DNA from: Limanda limanda
Lineage: Eukaryota; Chordata; Actinopteri; Pleuronectiformes; Pleuronectidae
NCBI RefSeq assembly: GCF_963576545.1
Contig: NC_083651.1
Span: forward strand, 18,475,748 to 18,539,747
Direction of reading: 5' to 3'
DNA: 64,000 nt
How positions within the stretch are numbered: position 1 is the first letter of the stretch; each line of letters opens with the position of its first letter. Positions 26,290-38,727 of the stretch are shown in pieces. A model generated the notes under the pieces. The model did not search any database. It was given only the letters and a program-made list of their open reading frames with translations, and had not been told where the DNA came from. Both the position numbers and the translations under genes were made by a program.

Positions 26290-27420
26290 ATTCTTCTATT
26301 GAGATTCAATAAAATTGGTTCAGTAGTTTTAAAAGTCAAACAAACAGCAATGGAAACATAACTTCCTCAGCAAAGGTAATAAATACGGAAATGCAAGAAA
26401 AAAAAAAAACTATCCAACATGCATATATGTAACGGAAACAATGTCAGTTTGCTGTTTGGTATTTAGGTTTCGATTCGCTGCTGCTTCTGAATGAGATTGG
26501 CAAAGGGAGAGTGACTTTGAGAAGACCCCGTTCTGCGAGTGTGCTTTCCACGTATGCTGAGGCAATGTGCAGCGCTCAGTTGATGTTTGACTGTCATTGG
26601 CTGCGACAGTATGACAGTCTACTTGTCAAGCTTGATGACAAGAGAGGCCTGTAAGGTGCATGCATCATTGACAGAAAACACCAAGATGGTGAAATACAGA
26701 AAATCCGGAGAGAGAGAGAGACTTTTGTGAACAGAAGTATATATAAATAAATGGAAAAAATGAATGGTCATCCGTTTAAATGCAGCTCTATTATCACATC
26801 ACTACATTCTCATGTGATATCATATATAACTACAATATAAAATCCTCATAAGATCTTGTTTAATCCCAGCCACAGGAGCAGACAGCTGCTGCACAAACTA
26901 ATGAGGTTGGATGGGGATGCTTTTCATTGACACTGCATATTTGCTAAATATCTGGCTCCAGTGGAATGTTGTAAAAGTGTCTGCTCTCTCTACGACTGCA
27001 GTCAGAAGTTAATTAAAAAATCAGTCCAAAGATCTTCTGTGTAGTCTGGGTCTCTAATTTACCTTATCTGCCTCATCACACCTCTAAGGTAAGATGGGTG
27101 ATATGGAGAATGGGTGGGTCTGTGGGTGGGTGTGCAACGGTCATAGATAAAGAAAAAAGGAATGATTATTTTTGCCAACACTTCCTGCCCGATGCCTTTG
27201 AGCTTGTCTAACTCATCTCCCTTGGTCACAGGCCAGACAATGAGACATGGCACAACTAATGATTTTCGAACCCAGTTTATTTCCCTTGTCCTTCCTCTCC
27301 CTCTATGTCGTGCAGCAACAAATTATCCTGCCAATATAAACCAAATAATTGTGGCATGCAGTAACATATGAATCAGGTGACACCTACTTTTAGCCCAGCC
27401 GAGGCTGGGAGTGACACACG

Positions 27421-28260
27421 TGGCAGCCTACACAGTCTAGCAGCACCCATTGCCCTTAAGATATTTCTGCTGTAGGCTTAGTCCCAATATTGTCTGTAGC
27501 CATGAAGGTGTAGTGTTTACCCATTTCTATATGGGACGAAGGGGTAGTGGCCATAGCCCTTCAAACACCCCTTCAACCGTTGTTTAATCAGGACGCCCCT
27601 AAAACGAAAGGGTAGACAAAGATCCCTGAATGCTTTACAAATGGATGAAGCTAATCAAGATGGCGACTGCTGCGGGTAAAACTCTTATAAATGTAAGTAT
27701 GAAATCTTGCAAAAATAATCATGATAATTTAAATCCACCTGAATATCCTATTTTAATCCAGTAGCAAATGAAAATGTCATTGAATCGCTGTGACAAACAT
27801 TTCAATTGCATATTATTGCTATTCATGCCATCAAAGCAAGCATCTTAACAGTCTGAGTGAGAGTAACAAGTAATATTTGTTACATTATATGAAGTTCGAA
27901 AGATTGTGTAGCTGTAAATTTTGCAAACTTCCCCACTCATGCTACAATGTTTTCAGTGCAGTGGATATGACGAATGTAACATTGAAAGAGCCGATGTGAA
28001 GGGGAAGATGTTCTATCCCTATCCCTTGTGGCTCAGTTTGGAGGGGACACTATGCACCATGGGCACTTCATATCGAGGGGTAGGGCTAACACCTGGGACG
28101 CACTGGCTGTGGAACGGCCACGGAAAGGCTGCATGTTCACGCTGGCTGTGGTTCAGCCGCCCTTCTACTACTGCCAGGAGAGGAATAAGGACAGTCCCTA
28201 AGAGCAAGATGTGGAGAGAACTTCAAAATCTGCATCAATCACCTGTGCAGTTAGGCTGAT
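27421..28260. repeat. Possible degraded repeat or mobile element
   Basis: The segment includes 'gaaggggtagtggccatagc' at the left and 'atatcgaggggtagggctaa' at the right. The two resemble each other, and both recall a fish repeat I have seen but cannot name. In between is an ATG in good context at 27660 followed by a splice donor. Borders and class are unclear. Confidence 0.25.
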
Positions 28261-28882
28261 GAGAGACATTGGGCAGTAACAAATATCCCTTAGAGGTTAC
28301 ATGCCTCTGGATAACGAGACCTTACAGTCATCTCTGCTTCTCTTTAATGCAGATTTAACATGGCGGTAAGCAGGAATCAGGTGCATTTGCATCATCGTTT
28401 AGTGGTTACATATGCAGTTTGATGTGCAATTTAAAGGACTAATTCCTGACGTCGGCATTGCTGCATCCCTATCAGACTGCAGCTGCTGATGTAGGTGTTC
28501 CATTGGTCTTGTCACGCTTTCAAACGTGTTTTGAGTTTTCATTGACTTATAAACTGAAAAAGAAATCAGTTGGGATGAAAGAACTTTGTAGCTTCTGACA
28601 ATGTTGGATTCTGCCTTTTAGAGTAGCCCTAAAATGGTAATAGTGTGTATAATATAAGATAATTCAGCCCAGAAAGTATTAAACTAATGTCAGAATAAAA
28701 ACTAAAAAAAGTAAACCGTTTGACTTACATCCAAGTGGGAGCAGAATATGTCAAATCAGTTGAGTCTTACTCACAACAACAACAACAACCCCATAACACA
28801 TTTGAAATTCCACCACAGCACAAGCTTCACTATCTGAACTGGTGAAAATAAGTAAAAGAAAAACAGTCTCCCATCTACAATA

Positions 28883-29504
28883 AGTCACTGCGGTTACATG
28901 TGTCTGATTGAAACCCGATTTCTGGCGTTGTCGGGTTTCAATCGAAGATCCATTTCATGTAACTCCACAAATCTAGATTTCTTGTGTCCGACTGAAGTCG
29001 GATAACCACCCCCAGATAAGTAGATCGGATTTGGCTGTATATCGGACAAAGCGCGCATGTAACTCTAGAAGCTAGACAACAACTGGAGATGACGTCTTTG
29101 CGCATGCTTGAGATCCTGCCCCCCCCCCCCTGATCTCGCCATTACCATTCTAATCAAATGCGCCGTTCGCATTCGCAGTACTCCTAGAGTAAACATGCAC
29201 AACATCATGTAGAGGGACGTAGCTTCACCTTGCTCTCCGTTCGTCATCTTTCTCGCATGCTGAGTTGAAGGCTGTTGTTGTTTTTTGTTGGTAGTGGTGA
29301 CGAGGTCAAGCGGGAAATGGCTGTATCACCACTAGCTGTAATGAAAACAGCGCCACCTATCGTAGCGGGGTATGAAATGCTTTCGGACAAGAGTCGGATT
29401 TCTCAGTGCCATGTACCCTGAGATAGAGCAGTTAACCCCCTATGGATAGAGAAACCGGGCTTCAGCCGAAATCGGGTTTATGCCATCATGTAAACGTAGT
29501 GACT
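28883..29504. mobile_element. Non-autonomous DNA transposon (MITE-like), 622 bp
   Basis: The left end reads AGTCACTGCGGTTACATG. The reverse complement of the right end reads AGTCACTACGTTTACATG. Both ends then share AAACCCGATTTC after a short unaligned gap, so the inverted repeats extend about 40 bp. There is no reading frame of note. A perfect 13-bp hairpin lies just inside the left end and a second small one ('tccgactgaagtcgga') near 28988. I could not find a clear target duplication. The CACT terminus resembles CACTA-type ends, but this is not enough to classify it. Confidence 0.75.
28906..28943. repeat. Hairpin inside the MITE-like element
   Basis: The arms GATTGAAACCCGA (28906-28918) and TCGGGTTTCAATC (28931-28943) are exact reverse complements separated by 12 nt. 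Confidence 0.95.
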
Positions 29505-32300
29505 GTTCACTGTATTTACTCTTATTTCAGCCAGAAACTGTGCTATGCTTTTCCTTATCTGGGACCCATCAGCCTTTGACACTGATGCATGAGGACTGCT
29601 CTGTAAACCAGCACTGTAGTCTGAGTCTCAGTTTCCTCTCTTGAAACATCCGTCTGACGGACTGACTACGCTGCCCTTGTAAAAACGCATTTCATATATC
29701 TGAAAAATGGTTCGTAAACATTCAAAGAAATGATTTGGGTTTGAACCGTACCAAGTCCGATATTAAAAGCAAAACATACAGTACAGTCCTTTATAAGCGA
29801 GAAAGATCAGGTTTTTCTTTTTTCAAAATATATTCTGTGTACCCTGAATGGGTGGCCTTTCAAGGGCTTGTGGGCAGGCAAACCACAAACATCCCCCCCC
29901 CCACCTACACACAAACACACACACACACACACACACACGCATCCATAGTTTCTCTCACTGTCTCTCATCATGGCAGCTCTTTTTCCATTTCACCTCCCTG
30001 ACAGTTCCTGAATTGAGCTCGGAAGCCCTCTGTCATTAAGATTGACTTTCACCTTTGGCAGCGAAATAAATAGGGTGGTGTTCGCCTTGTGCTGCGAGAG
30101 GTATTAATACAGAGTAAGAAGAGGGAGCCATTTTCTTCACATATTACCGCCATCAGCGCCTGTTTATCATACGCTTTATTAATTCTAATTAATTGATTTG
30201 TACACTGCAATCGATCTATAATGATTTGGAAGACAACAGCACAGCGCGATTGGTGGGAATTGTCCTTATAACAGTCGCAGGACCAAAGTTTCCTTTACAG
30301 CTGGAAAAAATGCTAAGGGATTGTAAATTGCATGTTGATGTACCTGATTAATAAGTCAGTAACAGCAAAGAACAGTATTATATCCGGAAAAATGCGTTTA
30401 ATGCTAAATGTGATGGTTACCTCCCTTGTAGAATAGTCTGCCATCTAACAGAATCCATTAGCTACCCTCTAAAGTTTCCCTTATTAGCTTCACACTTGTC
30501 TATAGTTGGACATTAGCCTACCAATGGCGTGTGACTGACGTGTAGCAGCCAGTATCCATTTCATCCTCCATTTATCTACCTTCAGCAGGGAGATGAAGAC
30601 AGATACAAAAGGAGAACAGTGGAGTGACACCTCTTCCCATGAGGAGAAACGGCGACTTCATCAGAGCACTGGTAATGAGTGGACTCCTGTGGGGAATTCT
30701 CCAAATGGACTAATTTGTAATTGACTCAGTGCATTAATTACCAGCCTGGTTACGCCTGTGTCATGGTTAATATTGTGCCGATCTGACGAGGCTGGGAGGC
30801 CCGTCTGCATTGGGACTGTTCGGGTGAGGCGGCCATTATTCAATTACGCTGCGCATATCAGCGGCGAGGCAAGTCTTAATCCAAGAATAATCACTTCCCC
30901 ATGCTCCTCTACTACGAGCTCACATGTGTGTGTGTGTGTGTGTGTGTGTGATGGGAGGCTTTTGGGGTGGGAGGTAATTCAAAATCCATGTAGTCCATGG
31001 TTAGCTCCTTAATAAGGCCTGGGAACCAAGTCCCACTGGTGCTTACAAGATTTCTACCATTTACTGAGATAATTTTGCACTTTAATTAAAGTTTTCAATG
31101 ATTTTCTGATCAACTTTGACATCGGGTTAATCAATGTCTTCATTTCAGTTTTCATGTGGACCCGCTCAAACTTTCATTTGTGGGGGGGGTCCACATTGAA
31201 ATTTTTCAATTACATGCATTTTACAAACTAAAAATTTCATTGACATAAAATCATGCTTGCTATACTCACAAAGCACCTCTGGGCTCCCATCTCACTCATC
31301 TATTTCATATCTCTTGGTAACAGCATCATAAACATGACGTATAACTTTTACTGCACAGTTGGAAGTACACACTGCAACAATAGAATGTGTCACATAATCA
31401 CACAAACTAGTAATAAATCATGATTGAGTCCTTGATTGATAAAACAGTGCAGACTTTCACTCTGTTAAAGTGTTTTCAGAAAATATATAATTTGATTTGA
31501 TTACGATTGACATATTGTCGGTTAAATTCCCCCAAATCTTGCAACATAGAAATGCATAGTACATACTATAGGTTGCACAAAAACTAATCTGAGCAGTAAT
31601 GCTGGATTGCTAATGCCTTCATCCCCAGTCCTCTCTGACTTTGAGTGACACCCTAAAATTATGGGATGTGAAATGTGAAAGCACTGAGGCCTTATGGGTA
31701 ATCTTGCCATATAAATACTGTAATTGCAGATGAATTTAAGTGTGATTGCTTCAGTATGGATTCCCCATTTGGAGACAGGCTCAACAACATAAACCATCCA
31801 CTGACATGTGTGTGTGTGTGTGCAATCTAACATTACAGGGAACTGAGTTCATGTGACTCATCAAATCACACCATGTGTTCCATTTCTACTTACAAAATAA
31901 GTGGAGAGTATAGACCGTACAGTCCTTTTTCCCTTTATCAACTTTTTGTTCAACAACAATCTGCTTTCAGCCCTGAGCAAAGAGAGAAGATAAAATAGAG
32001 GGCTCTCTCTCCTCACAGTTGATTATTTTCGGCTTTGATCTGCGGCGGCCGTCCCCTAACCATTCTCTAAGAGTTTGGACCGAGCACAAAACAACAAAAA
32101 CATCACCAACGGCCCCGGGAGCAACCATACAGTACTTCACTGAGCCCTTCGCTGTTTATTTCAGTGTGGCAATCTTAACATCGCCCACAGGAGCTTTAGA
32201 TCATCGACAGTATCCTCTCTACGGGGCAAATTTACCTTCTATTCAGAAAGGGCATTTTAATGCAAAAACACAGGGAAGAGAGATTCTCAATTTGAAGTCT

Positions 32301-32348
32301 GGGCTTCTTCAGGATGCAGGTGCCTTTAAATAATCCCTGAAGAAGCCC
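32301..32348. repeat. 13-bp inverted repeat (stem-loop)
   Basis: GGGCTTCTTCAGG at 32301-32313 pairs exactly with CCTGAAGAAGCCC at 32336-32348 across a 22-nt loop. The stem is too short for a typical microRNA precursor. It has no T-run to suggest a terminator role. Confidence 0.85.
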
Positions 32349-34909
32349 CATGGGTGGGATAACATTTTTCCTCTTAGATGCTTACAGCATGGAAATAGCA
32401 CAACGTTGCTCCTTAGCCGGATCAGAACCGTAACACGTGAAATCTTAACTAACTAACACACCACAAATTGACTCGTTTATTTTAGCAAATGACCAAGGTA
32501 ATTTTTATTTTCATTTTTTGCTTGTCTTATGTGTCACAGCAAACACCCTCTGGGAGTTCTATGCTGGTCTTAGCGCCATCAAATTAGAAGTCTGGTCAGA
32601 CACTTTGGTGCAGAGGGGGTTGTCACACAGCGGCCCTGTTACTTCAGCCAACCACTAGTACCCCAGCGAGACTGTTAAATGTTGCAGTGGGGGAGCCTCG
32701 GCCACACGTAATGGCCCTAACGGCATTATTAGCTAATAAAGGTTGATGGGCCTCGCGGCTCTATAAATTTAGGAGGACAGGAGACTAAGAAGCAGTGGCC
32801 GTGTTAAGGTGAGGTCTCAGTCTGCAAATTTATGTATCTCCTTTGTTTTGCACTAAAGCACAACCTGCAAAGGAATCATGATGGACATCACGTGTTAAGG
32901 TCTAGGGAGGAACAAGTGCTCTATGTTTTACTAACTGAAATATGGCATAGTCACACAATATTTTCCTGATGTTAAAAGGTAATAAATAAATTGTCGTCAT
33001 GTTTTAAGAAAACGGTATATTTCCCCTTTAGTGGTACAAGTTATTTTGTCTAAGGTTAAGCAGTAAGCCTTTCAGCACAATGTCTTACTGAAGGTGACTC
33101 AGTTCTGCCTATTACAAATGTATCACTTACAACTCGTTCTGTCCTGTTTAGCAGGCTTCTAATCATACAATGTTATATTGTACAGCAGAACTATAAGTTA
33201 ACTAACTAAGCATCGATCTGAGATCGAGACACAAGCATAGTCCAGACCACTATTTAGTAAACTCATGTCATGTTGGCGATGTGGTGCTCAGAGCCTCTGC
33301 TAATTAAGTGAAAAGTCTCTTTGTGGACAGCCAGGCAAACAGCATCCTAACAAAAAATACTTTTTGACAAATCAATATTGATAAAGACTGAAGATGAAAG
33401 AAATGGAAGTGCACCAGGCCAGATAATGTGTCTCCAGATAATGCTTAAAATGCCCTCCTTATACCTTGTCTGAGTTAAGTGATGGCCCAACAAAAAGTGG
33501 GGAAGAAATAGGTGGTGTGGCCTCCTCCTCTGACCACAGAGGAAATCTCTGAAATTGAAGATAAAGGTCTTGCTCTATCCACAGGGAACTATAGAAACAG
33601 CTTTCTGACCCACTTGGCTGTCCTCTCCCTCTCTCACTCACTCACTTGCTCACTCACACACAGACACACACACATATACACACACACAGACTCACAAACG
33701 CAGCAAGAGAGTGGCTGTACCCTGTCCATGGAGTTTTATTTGGCAGCCAGACCTATCAGCATTTCTAAGAATTAAACAAACCCAGATAACAGCCATGTTT
33801 AATTAAGATGTGTTACCGTGGAATTAGAGCAGAGCATTACGAACTGAGTGACTGTGAGTTTGTGTGTTGCCTTCAGATCAGCCATGAAAAAGTGACATCA
33901 CCTTTGCACAAATAAAACTCTATGATATTTGCAGACTATTAATAGCCGCAGAGATTTTTGATTAAATATTTCAGTTATGCAAAAAGAAATATACTGTGGG
34001 CAAATTTTTTCCATGGAACTTGGAGGCCTCAATATCCTCCTTTTCCAACATTTGCAACATAATGTGGGGTTGGAACATTTATATAATTACGTAAAATGAT
34101 CAGGATTAAAGGGGAAAAAAAGTAAGACAAATCAAGAGTCAAAATATAGGAAACAGGAAAACAATGTTCCAATTATCACACTTTTAAACACATTTCTATC
34201 TTACTGTCATGGCAGTACGCAGCGTTTTAGAAATTATCTGTCTGCAGCAAGATGCTATTCTATTTGGAGGGAAGTTTTAAAAATTCAAGTTAGCCAGGTG
34301 AAAGGCAGAAGAAAAGTAATTACGTCTCTTTTGTGCAATGTTTTTTCTGCCCTGTGGAGACAGAAAAAGATGTTACATACTTCACAGTTGTGTTTAAATG
34401 CATGCGTGCGTCAATGTGAGTGTACGTGGGTGTCAGCCAGTTTATTCTTTAGCAGACCGGACATAAGGGAGCAAGTTGGGAGCTGCCGCCCAAGTAAGAA
34501 ACAATGAATATTTTAACTGTTTTAATGGAAATCTCCTGTATGAGTAACGACAGCACTTCATGATGTAGCAGTTAACTAGTTCATAGCCAGAGGCCACAGC
34601 TGTGGTGGGATCCTTTGTGGTTTGTGAGGTTCTTACATAAAACTACCCTAATGAACTTTTGTTTTGCGTTGCTCAAGAGTACTACAGAAGGGCCACGGCT
34701 CCACATTTTTGAGAGCTTGATCGGACCATTTAGTTGAAAGATGGTTGACAACTGACAAAAGAAACAGTTTGCTTTTGCCGATCACCAATTCGCCTTAGCT
34801 CAACCGCCCCGTCTCATCACCTTCGGATGGCGAGACACCGTAGAGTGGAGTCTGCCCTAAAGGTGTTACTTTGAAGCACATTATGACCTATTGTCCTGTC
34901 AACAAAAAG

Positions 34910-35029
34910 ATGGCTGAAAAGCGACCATCACTCACACCAAAGAAATCTGCAGCAGACAAAATAGACCCCCTAAGAGACATGATGAGCATAGTTAGCGTTC
35001 AGAAAGAACGACTGGACAAATTAAATTGA
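34910..35029 (+). CDS. Short unexplained open frame (39 codons)
   Basis: An ATG-started frame encodes a very charged peptide beginning MAEKRPSLTPKKSAADKIDP and ending QKERLDKLN before TGA. The Lys/Glu-rich, Leu-spaced character is unlike the surrounding AT-rich intron. It could be the start of a decayed LINE ORF1 or chance. I see no downstream coding continuation that supports a gene. Confidence 0.15.
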   Translation: MAEKRPSLTPKKSAADKIDPLRDMMSIVSVQKERLDKLN

Positions 35030-35939
35030 TTCATTGAATGATGAGGTACGAAGTGAACTTGTATTCAGACTGTGTTGTATGCATATAAAATGGGACTTCT
35101 ACCTAGCAAATTATCCTAAAAGTCTTCTCAACCCATATCTCCATCTAACTTTCTGTCTATTTCCGTCTTCCGCTCTTTTTGCACATTTCTTTTTTGGGAA
35201 CTTGCTTGTATTATGTAGATGCCAAAGAAAGAGCCGTAAATGTCAGACCAATTTTTGCTTCCAAGATAGTTGCGCAAAGGCCTAGACAAAAGCCTATGTA
35301 ATTACAGTAGTAGTCACTGGTCCATTAGTGATAAAGACATGATGGCTTGCATGGGTAGAGCTGGCACCGTTGGCTCCCCACAATGCATTCATTTCATGGT
35401 AAAAGCTACAATTATTCTAAAAAAGACTCCCTTTCTTATTCTCTATCTGCTGTGAAGCTTCTTTATGTTTCTTCTCCTTCCTTCTATGACACCATCAGGC
35501 ACTGGGATATTATCAGCATAAAACAGTGTCATCAACTCAATGAGCAATTAAGTTATTCTCTCATCTATTCGGAGGAAGTCAGAAATGCTCTGAATAGAAC
35601 AAAAAGACCTTTCCACCCTCACCACCTCTGTCCCAATTATGTCTTGTGCTGTTATAGTAGACTTTTCGGTTTCTTTTGTGGTTCCTCTGCAGATGACACA
35701 GCTATACTTTTGGACGACAGATAGTGGGAATAATAGAGGATCCCGCTGTGCTGGTCTACGGGGGTCTAGACATGACTATGGTAGACCTTGTCTCTTTTTC
35801 AGTCAATATAATGAAGCGCTAATTCGTCGCACATCCAGCCTGTAAAAAGTTTTGCCAGGAAAGCCTTAATATTTGGGTTTAAACTGCGACTTTGGCATCC
35901 ACACCGAGTACAGCTCTGTTTGCTACAGACAGGTTACTA

Positions 35940-37488
35940 CACCGCGTTCCACATTATTATGCAGATTACACTTTGCTCAGATTTTCCTAAATAGTAATGC
36001 ACAGCCAGTCAGTATATTTTTCAATTCATCAACTGTTAAGAGTATAATTCAAATTTTATTGAACAAACCTCCCAATGATAACAGTATTTTTTTCAAAAAT
36101 AAAAAACTCAAAATGCAGTGTTCCAAATTATTATGCAGAGTCTCTGAGTTTCAAGATATTTTATAGGTTGTAAAGAACTAAAAATTGTCATTTGTTGAAT
36201 TTGCAGCATTAAGAGGTCATATTTACTGAAATCAAAAAAAGGTTTTAATCAAAAACATCTTAACAGGTCAAGTTACATGTCAACATAGGACCCCTTCTTT
36301 GATATCACCTTCACAATTCTTGCATCCATTGAACTTGTGAGTTCTTTGATAGTTTCTGCTTTAATGTCTTTGCAGGATGCCATAATAGCCTCCCAGAGCA
36401 CCTGCTTGGATGTGAACTGCCTTCCACCCACATAGATATTTTGCTTGATGATGCTCCAAAGGTTCTCAATAGGGTAAAGGTCAGGGGAAGATGGGGGCCA
36501 CACCATGAGTTTCTCTCCTTTTATGCCCATAGCAGCCAATGCCCCAGAGGTATTCTTTGCAGCATGAGATGGTGCATTGTCATGCATGAATATGATTTTG
36601 CTTTGGAAGGCACGGTTCTTCTTTTTGTACCACGGAAGAAAGTGGTCAGTCAGAAACTCTACGTACTTTGCCGGGGTCATTTTCACACCGTCAGGGACCC
36701 TGAAGGGGCCTACCAGCTCTCTCCCCATGATTCCGGCCCAAAACATGACTCCGCCACCTCCTTGTTGACGTCTCAGCCTTGTTGGGACATGGTGGCCATT
36801 CACCAACCATCCTCTACTCCATCCATCAGGACCATCAACGGTGGCACGGCACTCATCTTAGTCCTTATGTAGTCCTGAGCCCACTGCAACCTTTTTTGCT
36901 TGTGAGCTTGGTTTAGAGGAACGAATAACAGGTTTAAGGACACTTGCAAACCTCTTGAGCATCCTTCATCTTGAAGTTTGCAAGACTCCAGAGGCACCAG
37001 CGGCTTCAAACACCTGTTTGCTGCTATTCAATGGCATTTTAGTGGCTGCCCTCCTAACCCTACGCATTTGTTTGGCAGAAATCTTCCTTATTTTGCCTTT
37101 GTCTGAACGAACCTGCTTGTGCTGTGAATCAGTGACAAATTTCTTCACCGTCCGATGATCACGCGCAATTCTTTTGGAAATATCCAATGTTGTGATACCT
37201 TGACCAAGGAATTGCACTATTTGCTGCTTTTCAGCAGCAGAGAGATCCTTTTTCTTCCCTATTTTGCCTGAAACATGTAGCTTGCTTAATAATGTGGACC
37301 ATCCTTCTTAAGTAGTTTTCCTTTGATTGGGCTCACCTGGCAAACTAATTATCACAGGTGTCTGAGATTGATTTCAATCATCCAAATAGCCCTGAGACCC
37401 AATACCATCCATGAGTTTAATTCAAAAACTAAAAAATGAATGTTTTTGACCCTTATATCCAATTTGCATAATAATGTGGAACGCGGTG
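35940..37488 (-). mobile_element. Tc1/mariner transposon (1549 bp, complete ends, dead)
   Basis: The terminal repeats begin CACCGCGTTCCACATTATTA and continue TGCA at both ends. They are flanked by TA at 35938-35939 and 37489-37490, the Tc1/mariner target. A second, inner copy of the 'TTCCAAATTATTATGCAG' motif at 36119-36136 and a related inner copy near 37283-37300 ('gcttaataatgtggac') give an IR/DR-type end structure. The transposase on the minus strand is broken. The spacing between the second and third catalytic residues is 37 (DD37E), a Tc1/mariner subgroup known in vertebrates. Confidence 0.93.
36273..37263 (-). pseudogene. Broken Tc1/mariner transposase (DD37E type)
   Basis: This would cut and paste the element by binding the terminal repeats. 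The N-terminal helix-turn-helix part begins near 37260 with KKKDLSAAEKQQIVQFL and continues ITTLDISKRIARDHRTVKKF. Its expected start codon reads ATA. The frame breaks near 36966 and resumes in another frame (LNQAHKQKRLQWAQDYI). It breaks again near 36855, where an in-frame TAA precedes DECRATVDGPDGW, the region of the first catalytic Asp, and a few residues appear missing. The C-terminal 177 codons (36273-36806) are intact: HDNAPSHAA (second Asp) and SPDLYPIENLW (Glu, 37 residues later), ending KKGSYVDM. At least two frameshifts make it non-functional. Confidence 0.92.
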
Positions 37489-38464
37489 TATACACCTGCA
37501 GCAACACTGTCACACATGCAAATAGCATTGCTAGCGATGGGCACCTAGTGTGCGCGAATAGCATCTAGAAAATCTCAATGATGAATAACATTTTGAGGTT
37601 TAAGACACTATATATAAACACAAACAGTAAATCATTGGATTGGTAGCAATAACAAATTAATGATTTGATTCTGAGATGGTATTCTCAGGCAGGGTTGAGA
37701 AAGATATAAGCAGAGCAATGAATCGAATAATTCTGTATCATAATGCTTGTCAGGATAGTCAGAACCAAAGTTAGGTGAAGCAAAGTGTTGAACAAAAGGC
37801 AGGACCAGTTATCTCATCAGCATTTCCTTTCATCCTTCTTCTCAAACTACCTTGTGCGTCTGGGGTTTTCTATTCAAACTGCACTGAGTGACTGTCTCCT
37901 GCAGAAGTGAATAAAGAAGACAATATTTCCACTAAGACAAAAAACAAAACAAACTTCCATTGTTAGTATGCTCGACAGAACCTGGAGCATTATCAGATAT
38001 CCCTGGCTTGTGTCCAAAACCATTCTGTATTATCCAGACCATTCTAGATGGCACGAGACATTCATTGTAATATGTACTGGTGGGTGATAGACAGACCGAC
38101 AGACAAGAAGGCCAATATCCAGGGACAGAAAGTGAAGCTTTGCTTGTCTTTGACACTTTGTTTTCTACCCTTCCAAGTTAAGCTTGCGTGGGTCAGTGCC
38201 CCTGACCGCAGCATCACCCCCCCCCCTCCCCCCTCAGCCACGTAGACCCTCAGCCACCCCCCTCTGAGCTATTTATTCCCAAAACCCACTGGTAATATTG
38301 GCTGAGGCCTAATCAACATTCAGCTCCTCTGAGTGTGTTATTACACAGCAATTGATGGATGGTACAATTATACCGTGTGTCACTTAGCTAAATGGCTATG
38401 TAATCCTAATGAGTTTTTATTCAAACACTGACTAGTTAGCGCAAGGAGAGCTTGAGGAGGAGGA

Positions 38465-38507
38465 TGGGGTGGGGGTGTGCGATGGAGGAGGCGCGGGGGG
38501 TTGTGGG
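38465..38507 (+). other. G-quadruplex-capable sequence
   Basis: Runs of G4, G5, G6 and G4 occur here (ggggtggggg, gcggggggttgtgggg). The longest gap between runs, 'tgtgcgatggaggaggcgc', is longer than the usual limit for strong quadruplexes. It lies about 220 bp from the gypsy 3' end. Confidence 0.45.
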
Positions 38508-38727
38508 GAGAGGATGGAAATGAAAAAGGAAACGCAACAACGTACACATATAGAGGAGGAGAAAAGAAGGAAAGAGAGAGAAAAGGAGATTGTCGGTGTA
38601 CAAGTAATCAAATTACATGATGAATGTGTGTTACTCTTGTAATGGGAATCAGCAGCAGTACGGCCTTCACTCTAAATATCATCAACGAGTAAATTGTAAA
38701 AAGTAAGATTTTTAAAAAACATGACGT

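Noticed and set aside
36441..36872. 143-codon plus-strand frame opposite the Tc1 transposase
   Set aside because: It is the antisense shadow of the conserved transposase coding region.
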